Source: Brachybacterium massiliense
GTDB taxonomy: Bacteria; Actinomycetota; Actinomycetes; Actinomycetales; Dermabacteraceae
Direction: 5' to 3'
NCBI RefSeq assembly: GCF_900184245.1
Contig: NZ_FXXB01000008.1
Coordinates: 992,001-1,056,000 of the forward strand
Length of the DNA stretch: 64,000 nucleotides
The notes under the pieces were generated by a model. It was not told the origin of the DNA, did not search any database, and saw only the letters and a program-made list of their open reading frames with translations. The translations under genes were made by a program, and so were the position numbers. Shown here in pieces: positions 25,492 to 34,820 of the stretch (its first letter is position 1; each line of letters begins with the position of its first letter).

Positions 25492-26904
25492 TCACCGCCG
25501 CAGGGCCAGCACGATCGCCCGGTACGCCACACCGATCAGCACGAGCACCACGCCGGAGACGACGGTGCTGCCGGGCAGCGCCGCGACCAGCACCACGCAG
25601 CCGATCAGGCCCACCACCTGCATGACCTTCGGGAAAAGCCGCCACTGCCCCACCTGGGTGAGGGCGGCGAGGTTCGCGACGGCGTAGTAGAGCAGCACGC
25701 CGAAGGAGGACGCGGCGATCGCGACCAGCACGTCGGAGGCCAGCAGCACCAGGAGTACGATCGCGATCCCGGCGACCACCTCGGCCCGCTGGGGCACCCC
25801 GTACCGGTTGCTCGAACGGGCCAGCGGCCGCGGCAGGTCGCCGCCGCGCGCCATCGCGAGCATGGTGCGGGAGACCCCTGCCACCAGGGCGAGCAGCGCC
25901 CCGGAGGCGGCCGCGACCGCGCCGACGGTGATCACCGCGCCCCATGCACTTCCTGCCCCGACGGCCTGCAGCGCGGTGAGGAACGGGGCGGGCCCCCAGC
26001 CCTGCGCGCCGGGTGCGGGGCCGACGAGCACCAGCACCACAGACAACGCCAGGTACAGCGCCGCCACCACGGCGAGCGCCGTGACGATCGCACGGGGGAT
26101 GGTGCGGCGCGGGGAGAGGACCTCCTCGCCGAGGGTCGCGACGCGGGCATAGCCCGCGAAGGCGAAGAACATCAGCGCCGCGGCCTGCATCACGGCGAGC
26201 ACGATCCCGGCCGCACCGCCGCTGCCGGCGCCGAGCACGGCGGCCAGTCCCCCGTCCCACAGCGTCGTGCCGGCACCGGCGACGGGGCCGGGCACGGCCC
26301 ACGGGCCGGTCGTGCCGGTCTCGCCGCTCCCAGCGCCCGACGCCGGCCCGGCGACCAGGCCGATCACCAGTCTCGCCCCGGTGAGCACGAGGGCGAGCAG
26401 AGCCACGGTGACCAGCACGCGGGCGAGGGCCGCGGTGCGGGTGATACCCACGAGGTTCACGCCCACCAGCGCCATCACCACGAGCGCGGCGACCAGGCGT
26501 TGCGCGGGTTCGGGCACCAGGTAGGCGGCGATGACCAGCGCCATCGCGGCGCAGGAGGCGATCTTGCCGATCACGAAGCACCAGCCGGCGAGGAAGCCCC
26601 ACCACTGGCCGAGCTGCTCGCGCCCGTAGTGGTAGGTGCCGCCGGAGCTGGGGTGCTGGGCGGCGAGCTGCGCGGTCGAGGTCGCGTTGCACAGGGCGAC
26701 GACGGCGGCGATCAGCACCGCGAGCGGGGCGAGGGCGCCGGCGAGATCCTGCGCGGCGCCGAGGGAGACGAAGGCGCCCGCGCCGATCATCGAGGCGAGC
26801 CCGATGATCACGGCGTCGCGCAGCCCGAGCCGACGCTCGAGCCCTCCCTCGACGGGAGTGCCGATGCTGTTGCCGGGAAGCGGTCGGCCGAAGGAGTCGC
26901 TCAT
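25492..26904 (-). CDS. APC-superfamily amino-acid or polyamine permease
   Basis: A 470-residue membrane transporter with about 12 spans. The N-terminus has the family hallmark (LGLRDAVIIGLASMIGAGAF) for substrate binding in the unwound first helix, and FAFAGYARVATLGEEV corresponds to the conserved sixth helix. ATG 26904 is used; CAGAAT ends seven bases upstream, consistent with leaderless expression, and ATG 26913 is the alternative. The alanine/glycine-rich loop near residues 185-225 is unusually long. Substrate not determined. Confidence 0.88.
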   Translation of the reverse strand: MSDSFGRPLPGNSIGTPVEGGLERRLGLRDAVIIGLASMIGAGAFVSLGAAQDLAGALAPLAVLIAAVVALCNATSTAQLAAQHPSSGGTYHYGREQLGQWWGFLAGWCFVIGKIASCAAMALVIAAYLVPEPAQRLVAALVVMALVGVNLVGITRTAALARVLVTVALLALVLTGARLVIGLVAGPASGAGSGETGTTGPWAVPGPVAGAGTTLWDGGLAAVLGAGSGGAAGIVLAVMQAAALMFFAFAGYARVATLGEEVLSPRRTIPRAIVTALAVVAALYLALSVVLVLVGPAPGAQGWGPAPFLTALQAVGAGSAWGAVITVGAVAAASGALLALVAGVSRTMLAMARGGDLPRPLARSSNRYGVPQRAEVVAGIAIVLLVLLASDVLVAIAASSFGVLLYYAVANLAALTQVGQWRLFPKVMQVVGLIGCVVLVAALPGSTVVSGVVLVLIGVAYRAIVLALRR

Positions 26905-27006
26905 GCCATCCATTCTGTGCGGTGGTGGGCACGAAGAACGCCGACGACGCACCCCTCCTGCGCGGGATGCACCGCCGACGTCCTCCGTGACGGGGGTCGG
27001 ACGGGA

Positions 27007-29862
27007 TCAGCCGTGGTGGCGGCCGTTCCCCTTGCCGTTCCCCTTGCCGTGGCCCTTGCCGTGGCCCTTGCCGTGACCCTTATCGTGGGCCTTGCCGTGG
27101 TCATGCCCCTTGCCGTTGCCGTGGCCGGGATGCTCGGGGTCGCAGTGGGGGTGCCCCTTGCCGTTCCCGTGCCCCTTGCCGTTGCCATGGCCGTGACCCT
27201 TGCCCGGGTGCTCGCACTCGGTGGGCCCGTCCTCGTCACCGTCCCCATCACCGTCGCCGCCGCCGGCGTCGGGGAACCCGCCGTCCAGGCCCACGATGAT
27301 CGGATCGTGGTCGGAGGAGGCGAAGGGACCGGACTCGTAGAGGTCGGTGGCGTTGTTCTGGTACCGGCCGTACTGCGCCATCACGGTCTCGGGGCCGTTG
27401 ATCTGCCAGTCGGTCGCGCCGGTGACGCGCTCGGCGGCGCTCGCGGAGCCGATCACGTGATCGAGCGAGCCCACCATACCGCCGTAGCTGTAGGACCAGC
27501 CCTCGGGATCATGCTCCTCGCCGAGGTTCACGAAGCCCTGCTCGTAGAACAGCTGCAGCGGCTCCTCCTGGGTGTAGGCGTTGAAGTCGCCGCCGTGCAG
27601 CACATCCTCCACGCCGAGCTCGGCCGCGGTCTCCTCGCCCCAGGTCAGCAGCGCCTCGGCCTGCTGCAGGCGGGAGGTGCGGGCGTTGCCCTGGACCGGG
27701 TCCTCGGGCAGGCCCGAGTCCTCGGCATCGCTCGAGCCCTTGGATTTGAAGTGGTTGATGGTGAAGAAGAACGGCTCGCCCTCGACCTGCTCTCCACCGC
27801 CGTCGACGCCGTCCCCCCGGACGGGCACGAACACCTGGCCGATCGGCTCGCGGGCGTTGTCGAAGGCGTCGTGGCCGGCGAGGATCTGCGTCTCGCCCTG
27901 CGGGGCGACGGCGTCGGGACGGTAGATGATCGCGTTGGTGATCGCGTCCTGACCGCCGTCCAGGCCCTGCGCCGCGTAGGCGTCACCGGTGGGGATGAAG
28001 TCCCAGCTGCCGGCGCCGTCCTTCTCGTTGAGCGCGGCGACGAGCGTGGCGGTGGCCTCATCGGCGTCCTCGCCCAGGCGCGCGGAGTTCTCGATCTCGG
28101 TCAGGCCCACCACGTCGGCGCCGGTGCCGGAGATCGCGTCGACGATCTTGGACTGCTGGCGCTCGAGGTCGTCGGCTCCCCAGGCTCCGCGCAGGTCGCA
28201 GCCGCCGCGCACGTTCGTGCCCTCGCCGTGCATGTTGGTGTACGGCTCGCAGCCGGGGGTGTCCTCACCGAGGGTGGTGAAGTAGTTCAGCACGTTGAAG
28301 GTCGCGAGCTGCACGTCGCCGCCCACCTCGTCGGGCGCATCGGTGCGGGTGTTCTCGAAGTCGACCCCGTCGGCCTCCGCGGACTCCCACGGCGTGGTGG
28401 TGTTCAGCTTCCACGCCCCGAAGGAGTAGGTGACCACCACGGGCTCGGTGAAGGTCGCCGCGGCGCCCACGCGCACCGGCTCCTCGGTGGTCAGCCAGCT
28501 CATCGGCTGGCTGGGGTTGCGGGAGAAGTCGGTGGTGCGGCCGTCGTCCAGCAGCACCTTGAGGGACTCGCGGCTGGCGAAGTACTCGCTGGCCTCCTCG
28601 CCGGGGCGCATGATGTCCCCGGCCTGGAGCAGCGGCTCGTCGCCGATCGCGAGGGTCACCTCGCCGTAGCGGTTCGTGCTGTACACGTCGGTGACGGTGA
28701 AGTCGCCCTCGCCCGGGAGGTAGAGCATGTGCTCGATGGCCTCGCGCTTCTCCTCCTCGACGGGGAAGCCGCCCTCGAGCGTCAGCGGCTCGACGGGCTC
28801 GAGATCGTCGGCGAGCACCTCGAGGCCCTCGGCGCCGACGGTGATCTGGGTGGAGCCGTTGAACTCGGAGACCTCGCCGGTCACGCGCACGGAATCGCCG
28901 ATCGACACCTGGGAGGCGGTGGCGGAGGAGTACACGAACACGGCGGTGGAGCCGGCGTGGGTGGAGAAGTCCAGCGCACCGCCGGTGCCGGCTGTCTGGA
29001 TGACGTAGCCGTTCAGCCCGCCGGTGGCGTACACCGCGGTGACCACGCCCTCGGTGATCACCGGATCACCGGCCAGGGGACTCTCGGCACCGGTGCCCTG
29101 GATCTCCGCGATCGAGACCTCGGCCGCGTCGGCCGGCGGCTCCTCGGGATCACCTGGGTCACCCGGATCGCCCGGGTCCTCGCCGCCCCCGGAACCCGCG
29201 GTCTCGCCCGCGGCATTGGTGGGGGTGGGCTCGCCGGCGGCGAAATCGGTGGAGTTCTCACCGGTCGCGGCGACGCGAGAGAGCGAGGTGGTGTTGGAGG
29301 TGGCGGGCGCCGGGGCCTCGCCGGAGAACTTGTTCGCTCCGCTGCCCCAGCCCACGAGGTCCACGACGGTGGGGTCCTCGGAGCAGGCGGCCTGGGAGCA
29401 GACCAGCGCGCCCTCGGTGTCGGTCAGCGCGATCGTGCCGGCCGAGCCGCCCATGGCGAGGGAGCCGACGGCGTCCGGGGTGGGCAGGGCGGTGGTGCCG
29501 CCGTTGCCCTGGGCGAGCTGGATCAGGAAGGTGCCGCCGGCGGGGACGGTGCCGGACAGCGGCATCGAGTTGCGGCCGAAGTCGCCGGTGGCGGAGGCGT
29601 AGTGGAGGGTCCAGCCGTCCAGGTCCACGTCGGCGTCGGAGCTGTTGGTCAGCTCCACGAAGTCGTGGGTGAGCTCGGCGCCGGAGTTGCCGCCGCCTCC
29701 GTAGACCTCGTGGATACGGATGTCACCGGGGGTGACGACGGCGGCCTGGGCGGCGGCGGTCAGGCCCGGCGCGAGGCTCACGCCGAGGGCGAGGGCGGCT
29801 GCGGCGGCGCCGACGCGCGCGAGGCGCGAGCGGAGGCCGGAGCCGTGGGCGGTGCTGCTCAT
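27007..29862 (-). CDS. ExeM/NucH-type secreted nuclease with lamin-tail domain and histidine-rich tail
   Basis: A 951-residue extracellular nuclease. A signal peptide occupies residues 1-41. A lamin-tail domain follows (about 45-170, IRIHEVYGGGGNSGAELTHD), then an OB-like domain (about 255-345, DPVITEGVVTAVY). The endonuclease/exonuclease/phosphatase domain is at about 510-870, with LTEIENS, GDFNAYTQ and SSDHDPIIV as its metal and catalytic motifs. The last 65 residues are a GKGHGHGNGKGH-type tail of glycine, lysine and histidine, a plausible metal or nucleic-acid binding tail. No wall anchor is seen. It probably degrades extracellular DNA, upstream in function of the neighbouring 5'-nucleotidase. 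Confidence 0.9.
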   Translation of the reverse strand: MSSTAHGSGLRSRLARVGAAAAALALGVSLAPGLTAAAQAAVVTPGDIRIHEVYGGGGNSGAELTHDFVELTNSSDADVDLDGWTLHYASATGDFGRNSMPLSGTVPAGGTFLIQLAQGNGGTTALPTPDAVGSLAMGGSAGTIALTDTEGALVCSQAACSEDPTVVDLVGWGSGANKFSGEAPAPATSNTTSLSRVAATGENSTDFAAGEPTPTNAAGETAGSGGGEDPGDPGDPGDPEEPPADAAEVSIAEIQGTGAESPLAGDPVITEGVVTAVYATGGLNGYVIQTAGTGGALDFSTHAGSTAVFVYSSATASQVSIGDSVRVTGEVSEFNGSTQITVGAEGLEVLADDLEPVEPLTLEGGFPVEEEKREAIEHMLYLPGEGDFTVTDVYSTNRYGEVTLAIGDEPLLQAGDIMRPGEEASEYFASRESLKVLLDDGRTTDFSRNPSQPMSWLTTEEPVRVGAAATFTEPVVVTYSFGAWKLNTTTPWESAEADGVDFENTRTDAPDEVGGDVQLATFNVLNYFTTLGEDTPGCEPYTNMHGEGTNVRGGCDLRGAWGADDLERQQSKIVDAISGTGADVVGLTEIENSARLGEDADEATATLVAALNEKDGAGSWDFIPTGDAYAAQGLDGGQDAITNAIIYRPDAVAPQGETQILAGHDAFDNAREPIGQVFVPVRGDGVDGGGEQVEGEPFFFTINHFKSKGSSDAEDSGLPEDPVQGNARTSRLQQAEALLTWGEETAAELGVEDVLHGGDFNAYTQEEPLQLFYEQGFVNLGEEHDPEGWSYSYGGMVGSLDHVIGSASAAERVTGATDWQINGPETVMAQYGRYQNNATDLYESGPFASSDHDPIIVGLDGGFPDAGGGDGDGDGDEDGPTECEHPGKGHGHGNGKGHGNGKGHPHCDPEHPGHGNGKGHDHGKAHDKGHGKGHGKGHGKGNGKGNGRHHG

Positions 29863-29945
29863 GGGGAGATGCTCCTAGGCGGGAGAGGGTCAGCGGCGGA
29901 GGAAGGTCGAGGGCGGCGGCGACAGAGGCAGGGGTGCGGACAGAG

Positions 29946-29984
29946 CAGGAGGGGCCGGTCCCGGCGAGGGGCCGACCCCTCCTG
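29946..29984 (-). terminator. Strong stem-loop between 5'-nucleotidase and nuclease genes
   Basis: CAGGAGGGG (29946-29954) pairs perfectly with CCCCTCCTG (29976-29984), and the stem continues inward with one mismatch to a five-base loop. It lies 16 bases behind the 5'-nucleotidase stop. There is no U-tract, as is common in GC-rich actinobacteria. It suggests that the two genes are at least partly separate transcripts. Confidence 0.6.
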
Positions 29985-30000
29985 AGGCAGAGGGCGCGGG

Positions 30001-32439
30001 TCAGTGCCGCGTCATGCGATGGCGCAGACCGAGCGCTCCGGCACCTGCGAGGGAGAGCAGGCCGGCCGCGGCGATCATCGACCCGGCGCTCACGCCGGTG
30101 CGCGCGAGATCGGAGCGGGAGTCGCCGGAGGCGGTGTCGCTGCCGACGGGGGTGACGGTCGCGGAATCATCGCCCGCGGCGCTGTCGTCGCCCTGGTCGC
30201 CGCCCGCAGCGCTGTCGTCGCCCTGGTCGTCGCCGGCGGCGCTGTCGTCGCCCTGGTCGTCATCATCGCCCGGAGGGGGCGGGGTGGCGTCGTCGTCCCC
30301 CTCACCCGGGGGCGGGGTGGCGTCGTCGTCATCGTCCTGCTCGCACTCGGCCGGCGCACCGCCCGAGGTCCAGGTGAAGGCCGGCAGCTCGAAGACGATC
30401 TCGGTGCCGGTCTCGGGGATCGCGGTGACGGTCAGCGGCACCGTGGTGCCCTCGGGCACGCACAGCCAGTCGGTGAGGGTGACGTCCCCGACCAGGCGGC
30501 CGGTCTCCTCGTCGGCCGCGTAGGGCGCCTCGAAGGTGCCGTGCTCGCCCGCGTCGACCACGATGGTCTCGATCTCGGGGGCGCCGAGGCTCTGCGACTC
30601 GGCGCCCGCGATGCGCAGCACCGGGTCCTCGTCGATGCCCGCCTCGCTGTCGTACTCGCCGCCCTCGAGGATCTGGATGTCGAGCTGACGCTGGGCGTAA
30701 TCGGGGGTCAGCTCGGGGTTCGCCTCGAGGTACTGGATGAACGCGTCGCGGTCCAGCACGCCGGAGTCGCGCACGTTCTGGGCCTGGGCGAGCGCCCACA
30801 TGTTGTCGCCGCCCTCGAAGAGGAAGCTCGCGGTGACGATGGTGTAGGTGCCCTCGGGGTCGATCGGCTCGCCGTTGACGCGGATCTCGACGATGCGCTG
30901 GTCGCGCTCACCGCTGGAGTCGAAGACGTACTCGACGTTCTCGGAGACGCTGAAGGCCAGGAACGGCTCGTCGCCGTCCTCGACCGTGCCGCCGTCCGCG
31001 GTGCGCTGCCACTGCTCCTCGAGCATCTGCTTGAACTGGGCGCCGGAGACCTCTCCGGAGTTCAGGGTGTTGCCGAAGGGGACCATGCCGTTGGCCTCGG
31101 CGTAGGTGATCACGCCGTCGCCCTCGCCGGTGGCGGACTGGTCGTACCAGAGCTCGGCGCGGATGCCGCCGGGGTTCATGAAGCCGATGACCTCGTGCTC
31201 GCCGTCCAGGCCCGCGTCCTCGAGGTACCACTTCATGGAGTCGGCGAGCATGTCACCGGCGGCGGAGTGGCGGCTGCGGTTGTCGCCCTTGGTGGTGGCC
31301 TGGTTGCCGACGGGCTCGTTCGCGGTGCGCACGCCGTCCACGTAGGAGGCCTTGGAGTCGTCCCACGAGGTGGTGACGTCGCCGGTCAGGGAGCCGACGG
31401 GCTCGGCGCCGACCACGGCGGCGTCCGCGATCGCGGTGTCCGCGATCCCGGTGACCTCGTCGACGACCGGGGACTGGACGGCGCAGTCCTCTCCCTCGGC
31501 CAGCGCGGTGGGCACGAGCGCGGGATCGCCTACGACGTCCCATTCGCCGTCGGCGCTGAACTCGAGGGTGACCACGCCGAGGTTCGCGGCGCTCGATCCG
31601 GTCTGGACGATCGGGCGGACCTCGCCCTCCACGCCGGGGACCGGGGCGTTGTAGTTGTAGGCGCGGTGCGAGTCGCCGTTGAAGATCGCATCGACCGCGG
31701 GGGAGGTCCCGGTGACGATCTTGTCGAAGATCGGGTCGGTATTGGCGGGGGCGACGCCCGGCTCGGCGTTCGCGCTCGCACCCTCGTGGTACGAGGCGAC
31801 GAGAACGTCGTACTCCTCGCCGGAGGCGTCGAGCTCCTCGATCGCGGCGTTGACCCCGTCCACCGGGTCGCCGAACTCGAGGCCCTCGATCGCGACCGGG
31901 CTCACCTTGCCGACGGTCTTGGTGGTGACCGCGCCGACGACGGCCACCCGCACGCCCTCGCGCTCGACGATGGTGTACGCCTCGTGGACGCGCTCACCGG
32001 TCGCGGCGTCGTAGACGTTCGCGGCGAGGTCGGGGAACTCGGTGCGCGGCTCGATGCGGTCGAGCAGGTCGTCGATGCCCTGGTCGTACTCGTGGTTGCC
32101 GATCGCGGTGGCGTCGACGCCCATCGCGTTGAGCACATCGATGGTGGGCTCGTCGTTCTGCACGGCGGACTCGAAGGCGGTGCCGCCCACATTGTCACCG
32201 GCGGAGAGCAGGAAGCTGGCGGGGTTGTCGGCGCGCACGGTCTCGACCGCGCACACCAGGCCCGCGGCGCCGCCGAGCGCGCCGTGGAAGTCGTTGAAGG
32301 TCATCAGCGAGACCTTGTCGCCGGGCTCGGCGGCGGTCGCAGCGCTGAGGGGCACGACGGCGGAGGCGAAAGCCACCGCTGCGGCACCCAGGCCGACGGT
32401 GGCGCCCCGCGCGAGGCGCCGAGGGGAGGGGAGGGACAT
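30001..32439 (-). CDS. Secreted 5'-nucleotidase / bifunctional UDP-sugar hydrolase, LAxTG-anchored
   Basis: An 812-residue extracellular phosphoesterase. The signal peptide spans about residues 1-36. The metallophosphoesterase domain carries MTFNDFHGAL, SAGDNVGG and GNHEYDQG; the C-terminal nucleotidase domain contains GFMNPGGIRAEL and GGDNMW. An acidic stalk with three DDQGDDSAAG-type repeats precedes the sorting signal LARTG near residue 778, a hydrophobic span and RHRMTRH. It should hydrolyse extracellular nucleotides to nucleoside and phosphate while attached to peptidoglycan by a class E-like sortase, which is not in the window. AGGAGA precedes the start. Confidence 0.92.
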   Translation of the reverse strand: MSLPSPRRLARGATVGLGAAAVAFASAVVPLSAATAAEPGDKVSLMTFNDFHGALGGAAGLVCAVETVRADNPASFLLSAGDNVGGTAFESAVQNDEPTIDVLNAMGVDATAIGNHEYDQGIDDLLDRIEPRTEFPDLAANVYDAATGERVHEAYTIVEREGVRVAVVGAVTTKTVGKVSPVAIEGLEFGDPVDGVNAAIEELDASGEEYDVLVASYHEGASANAEPGVAPANTDPIFDKIVTGTSPAVDAIFNGDSHRAYNYNAPVPGVEGEVRPIVQTGSSAANLGVVTLEFSADGEWDVVGDPALVPTALAEGEDCAVQSPVVDEVTGIADTAIADAAVVGAEPVGSLTGDVTTSWDDSKASYVDGVRTANEPVGNQATTKGDNRSRHSAAGDMLADSMKWYLEDAGLDGEHEVIGFMNPGGIRAELWYDQSATGEGDGVITYAEANGMVPFGNTLNSGEVSGAQFKQMLEEQWQRTADGGTVEDGDEPFLAFSVSENVEYVFDSSGERDQRIVEIRVNGEPIDPEGTYTIVTASFLFEGGDNMWALAQAQNVRDSGVLDRDAFIQYLEANPELTPDYAQRQLDIQILEGGEYDSEAGIDEDPVLRIAGAESQSLGAPEIETIVVDAGEHGTFEAPYAADEETGRLVGDVTLTDWLCVPEGTTVPLTVTAIPETGTEIVFELPAFTWTSGGAPAECEQDDDDDATPPPGEGDDDATPPPPGDDDDQGDDSAAGDDQGDDSAAGGDQGDDSAAGDDSATVTPVGSDTASGDSRSDLARTGVSAGSMIAAAGLLSLAGAGALGLRHRMTRH
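30181..30270 (-). repeat. Three 30-bp tandem repeats coding the acidic stalk
   Basis: Units begin at 30181, 30211 and 30241 and share GCTGTCGTCGCCCTGGTCG at their start. They encode the DDQGDDSAAG stalk repeats of the wall-anchored 5'-nucleotidase. Repeat number in such stalks can vary between strains. Confidence 0.85.
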
Positions 32440-32957
32440 GGAGGTCTCCTGGGAACGAGGCGATCAGCAGATGTGCGGGCACTGAAAGTGCGGTATGCGT
32501 CAGCCATCTCACCCCATGCGACACGGGACACGCCACGGGCTTCTCCCCGCAGGACGACAGCTGTCACCTGATGTTCACCCAGCACTGTGATCGGCGCCTC
32601 CGTGTTGGCGAAGCGAGGGCGAACGCTTTGCGCTCTGTTGACTCGAAGCGGCGGGGCGGCGCGCCCGATGCGAGGCGGGGGGCGGGCCCGGTGTGAGTCG
32701 TGCCGGGAACCGACCATCCGGACGCCCTCGCCGCTGCGGAGTGGGTAGCATCGACGAGGACTTCGGACGGTCGCCCGCGAGGCCCGTCTTCGACTCCGGG
32801 CCCGATGATCTCGGGCCTGCGTCCCCCGGGTCGCCCCGGCACCGACCGCAGCCCGCCGACTTTCCACACTCTCCCCGCCGACGCCGGTCCCTGCACCGGG
32901 ACGCCACCAGCTTCCCGCCCGGGCGCCGACCACCGTCATCCCAAGGAGGCCGTCCCC
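32440..32957. other. 518-bp divergent intergenic region between 5'-nucleotidase and NADH dehydrogenase
   Basis: No gene is supported here. The most distinct feature is a pair of 11-bp direct repeats at 32562-32583 that resembles a PHO box (separate entry). Sigma-factor boxes are not clear in either direction; TAGCAT at 32746-32751 is a possible -10 for the NADH dehydrogenase gene but lacks a good -35. Confidence 0.5.
32562..32583 (+). promoter_or_regulatory. PHO-box-like direct repeat
   Basis: TGTCACCTGAT and GTTCACCCAGC are two adjacent 11-bp units sharing the TCACC core, the spacing and core of actinobacterial PhoP boxes. They lie 123-144 bases upstream of the 5'-nucleotidase start, in opposite orientation to that gene. 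Phosphate control would suit a nucleotide-scavenging enzyme, but two units are weak evidence. Confidence 0.35.
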
Positions 32958-34457
32958 ATGGTCATGCCGCTGCCGTTCCTCACCCGTCGCCCCACAGTCC
33001 CCGCGAAGGACGGCGCGAGCTGGCCGCACGTGATCATCCTCGGCGGCGGCTTCGCGGGCGCCCACGCGGTCAGCGCCCTGCGCGACGCCCGGGTGCGCGT
33101 GACCCTCATCGATCGCAACGTCTACAAGACCTTCCAGCCGCTGCTGTACCAGGTCGCGACCGCCGGCCTGAACCCGGGCGACGTCACCATGTTCCTGCGC
33201 GGCCTCTCGCTGAAGGTGCCGAACATGCGCTACCGCCAGGGCGAGGTGGAGGGCGTGGACCCCGAGCGCAAGGTGGTGCGGCTGGACGAGGGTCAGAAGG
33301 GCATCCAGGAGCTCAGCTACGACTACCTGATCGTGGCCAGCGGCGCGACCACCACCTACTTCGGCACCCCCGGCGCCGAGGAGCACGCGATGCCGATGTA
33401 CACCCGCAGCCAGGCGCTCGCGATCCGCGACCGGATCTTCTCCGAGCTGGAGCGCTCGAGCCGCGAGGCCGGGATCAGCCACGACAAGCTGCACGTGTGC
33501 ATCGTGGGCGGCGGGCCGACGGGGGTGGAGATCGCCGGCGCCCTCGCGGACTTCCGCATGCAGGAGCTGGACATCCTCTACCCCGAGATGGATCCGGGGA
33601 CCTTGCAGGTCACGGTGCTGCAGCGCGGCGATGAGCTGCTCAAGGAGTTCTCCACCAAGTACCGCCAGTACGCCGCGGACGAGCTGCGCGACCGCGGGGT
33701 GCAGCTACGCCTGGGCCACGGCGTGAAGGAGGTCGGCTACGACCACGTGGTCCTGGACGACGGCTCGATCCTCGAATCGGACATCACCATCTGGGCGGCG
33801 GGCGTCGCGATCGCAGAGCAGGTCTCCCGGTGGGGCTTCCCCCAGGACAAGCGCGGCCGCCTCGCCGTGGACGACTACCTGCAGGTCAAGGGCTTCCCCG
33901 GGGTGTACGCCGCGGGCGACATCGCCGGCCAGGACGAGCCGCTCCCCCAGCTCGCGCAGCCCGCGATCCAGACCGGCCAGGCCGCCGCGAAGGCCATCGC
34001 CGCCGAGGTGGCGGGCAAGCCGCGCAAGAAGTTCTCCTACACGAACCTCGGCACCATGGCCACCATCGGCCGTCACGCCGCGATCGCGGAGATCCCCGTG
34101 CTCGGCGGGCTCTCGGGCTCGCTCGGCTGGGCGGCCTGGCTGGGCGTGCACATCACCAAGATGATCGGCCACCGCAACCAGCGCGCCGTGGCGATGAACC
34201 TGGTCTCCCTCTACGGCGGCACCCGCGCCACCCACCAGCCCAACCCCGTGGTGGGCGAGGTGAACTCGCTGCGCGCCGCCCGCATCTTCGAGGAGCAGGC
34301 CCCGCATCGCCTGTTCGGCGCGAACGCCGGCGCCACCTGCCCGCCCGGCGGGACGAAGGGTGCCGAGGGCTCTGAGGGCGCCGGGGGTACGGCGGGCGCT
34401 GCGGCTGCGTCGGGCACCGAGGGCGCGGCCGACGTCGCGGAGCCCGCGCAGGACTGA
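32958..34457 (+). CDS. ndh: Type II NADH:quinone oxidoreductase (NDH-2)
   Basis: A 499-residue membrane-associated flavoprotein that passes electrons from NADH to the quinone pool without pumping protons. FAD-binding GGGFAGAHAV is near residue 28, the NADH site GGGPTGVEIAGAL is near 182, and the second FAD motif is YAAGDIAG near 318, followed by QPAIQTGQAAAKAI. An amphipathic C-terminal region around GSLGWAAWLGVHITKM fits membrane attachment. An alanine/glycine-rich tail of about 45 residues is extra. ATG 32958 has AAGGAGG upstream; ATG 32964 is also possible. It is a single-gene unit. Confidence 0.92.
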   Translation: MVMPLPFLTRRPTVPAKDGASWPHVIILGGGFAGAHAVSALRDARVRVTLIDRNVYKTFQPLLYQVATAGLNPGDVTMFLRGLSLKVPNMRYRQGEVEGVDPERKVVRLDEGQKGIQELSYDYLIVASGATTTYFGTPGAEEHAMPMYTRSQALAIRDRIFSELERSSREAGISHDKLHVCIVGGGPTGVEIAGALADFRMQELDILYPEMDPGTLQVTVLQRGDELLKEFSTKYRQYAADELRDRGVQLRLGHGVKEVGYDHVVLDDGSILESDITIWAAGVAIAEQVSRWGFPQDKRGRLAVDDYLQVKGFPGVYAAGDIAGQDEPLPQLAQPAIQTGQAAAKAIAAEVAGKPRKKFSYTNLGTMATIGRHAAIAEIPVLGGLSGSLGWAAWLGVHITKMIGHRNQRAVAMNLVSLYGGTRATHQPNPVVGEVNSLRAARIFEEQAPHRLFGANAGATCPPGGTKGAEGSEGAGGTAGAAAASGTEGAADVAEPAQD

Positions 34458-34820
34458 TCTCCCCAGCGGCGCTGCGCGGTCCAGGTCCCGCGGCGACGCT
34501 CGCCCCAGCCAGGCCCGCGGCGCTGCCCCTGGTCAGCGGGTCGTCGCGCCGCCGTCCCCCGGCGCCGCTCCGGCTTGCTCCCATGAGCCCCGCTCAGCGC
34601 GCGGTGCGGACGAGCGCCACGATCCGGTCCGCGTCGAGGCGCAGCGGATGCGTCGCCGAGGCCGGTGACGACGCCCCTGCCCCTCCCGAGGGCTGCGCCG
34701 TCGCGACGTCCACGCGCGAGGGTGACGAAACTGGGGTTATAGCCCCCTCATTCCCCCACTTCTGCAACGGTCGGCGCTCGGTGGAGCCCTCCCCCTCACG
34801 CGAGGGTGACGAAACTGGGT
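34458..34820. other. Intergenic stretch carrying a 55-bp direct repeat
   Basis: No gene is seen between the NADH dehydrogenase stop and the end of the transglutaminase gene. Positions 34458-34714 are GC-rich without clear structure. The rest is taken up by the duplicated element at 34715-34853. Confidence 0.6.

Noticed and set aside
25384..29985. Very long plus-strand open frame (over 1500 codons)
   Set aside because: It runs antisense through the SRPBCC, permease and nuclease genes, has a low-complexity composition of G, V, H, D and R, and no recognisable domain; it results from the high GC content.
30004..32571. Long plus-strand frame opposite the 5'-nucleotidase
   Set aside because: The minus strand has signal peptide, catalytic motifs and sorting signal in order; the opposite frame is a GC-driven shadow.
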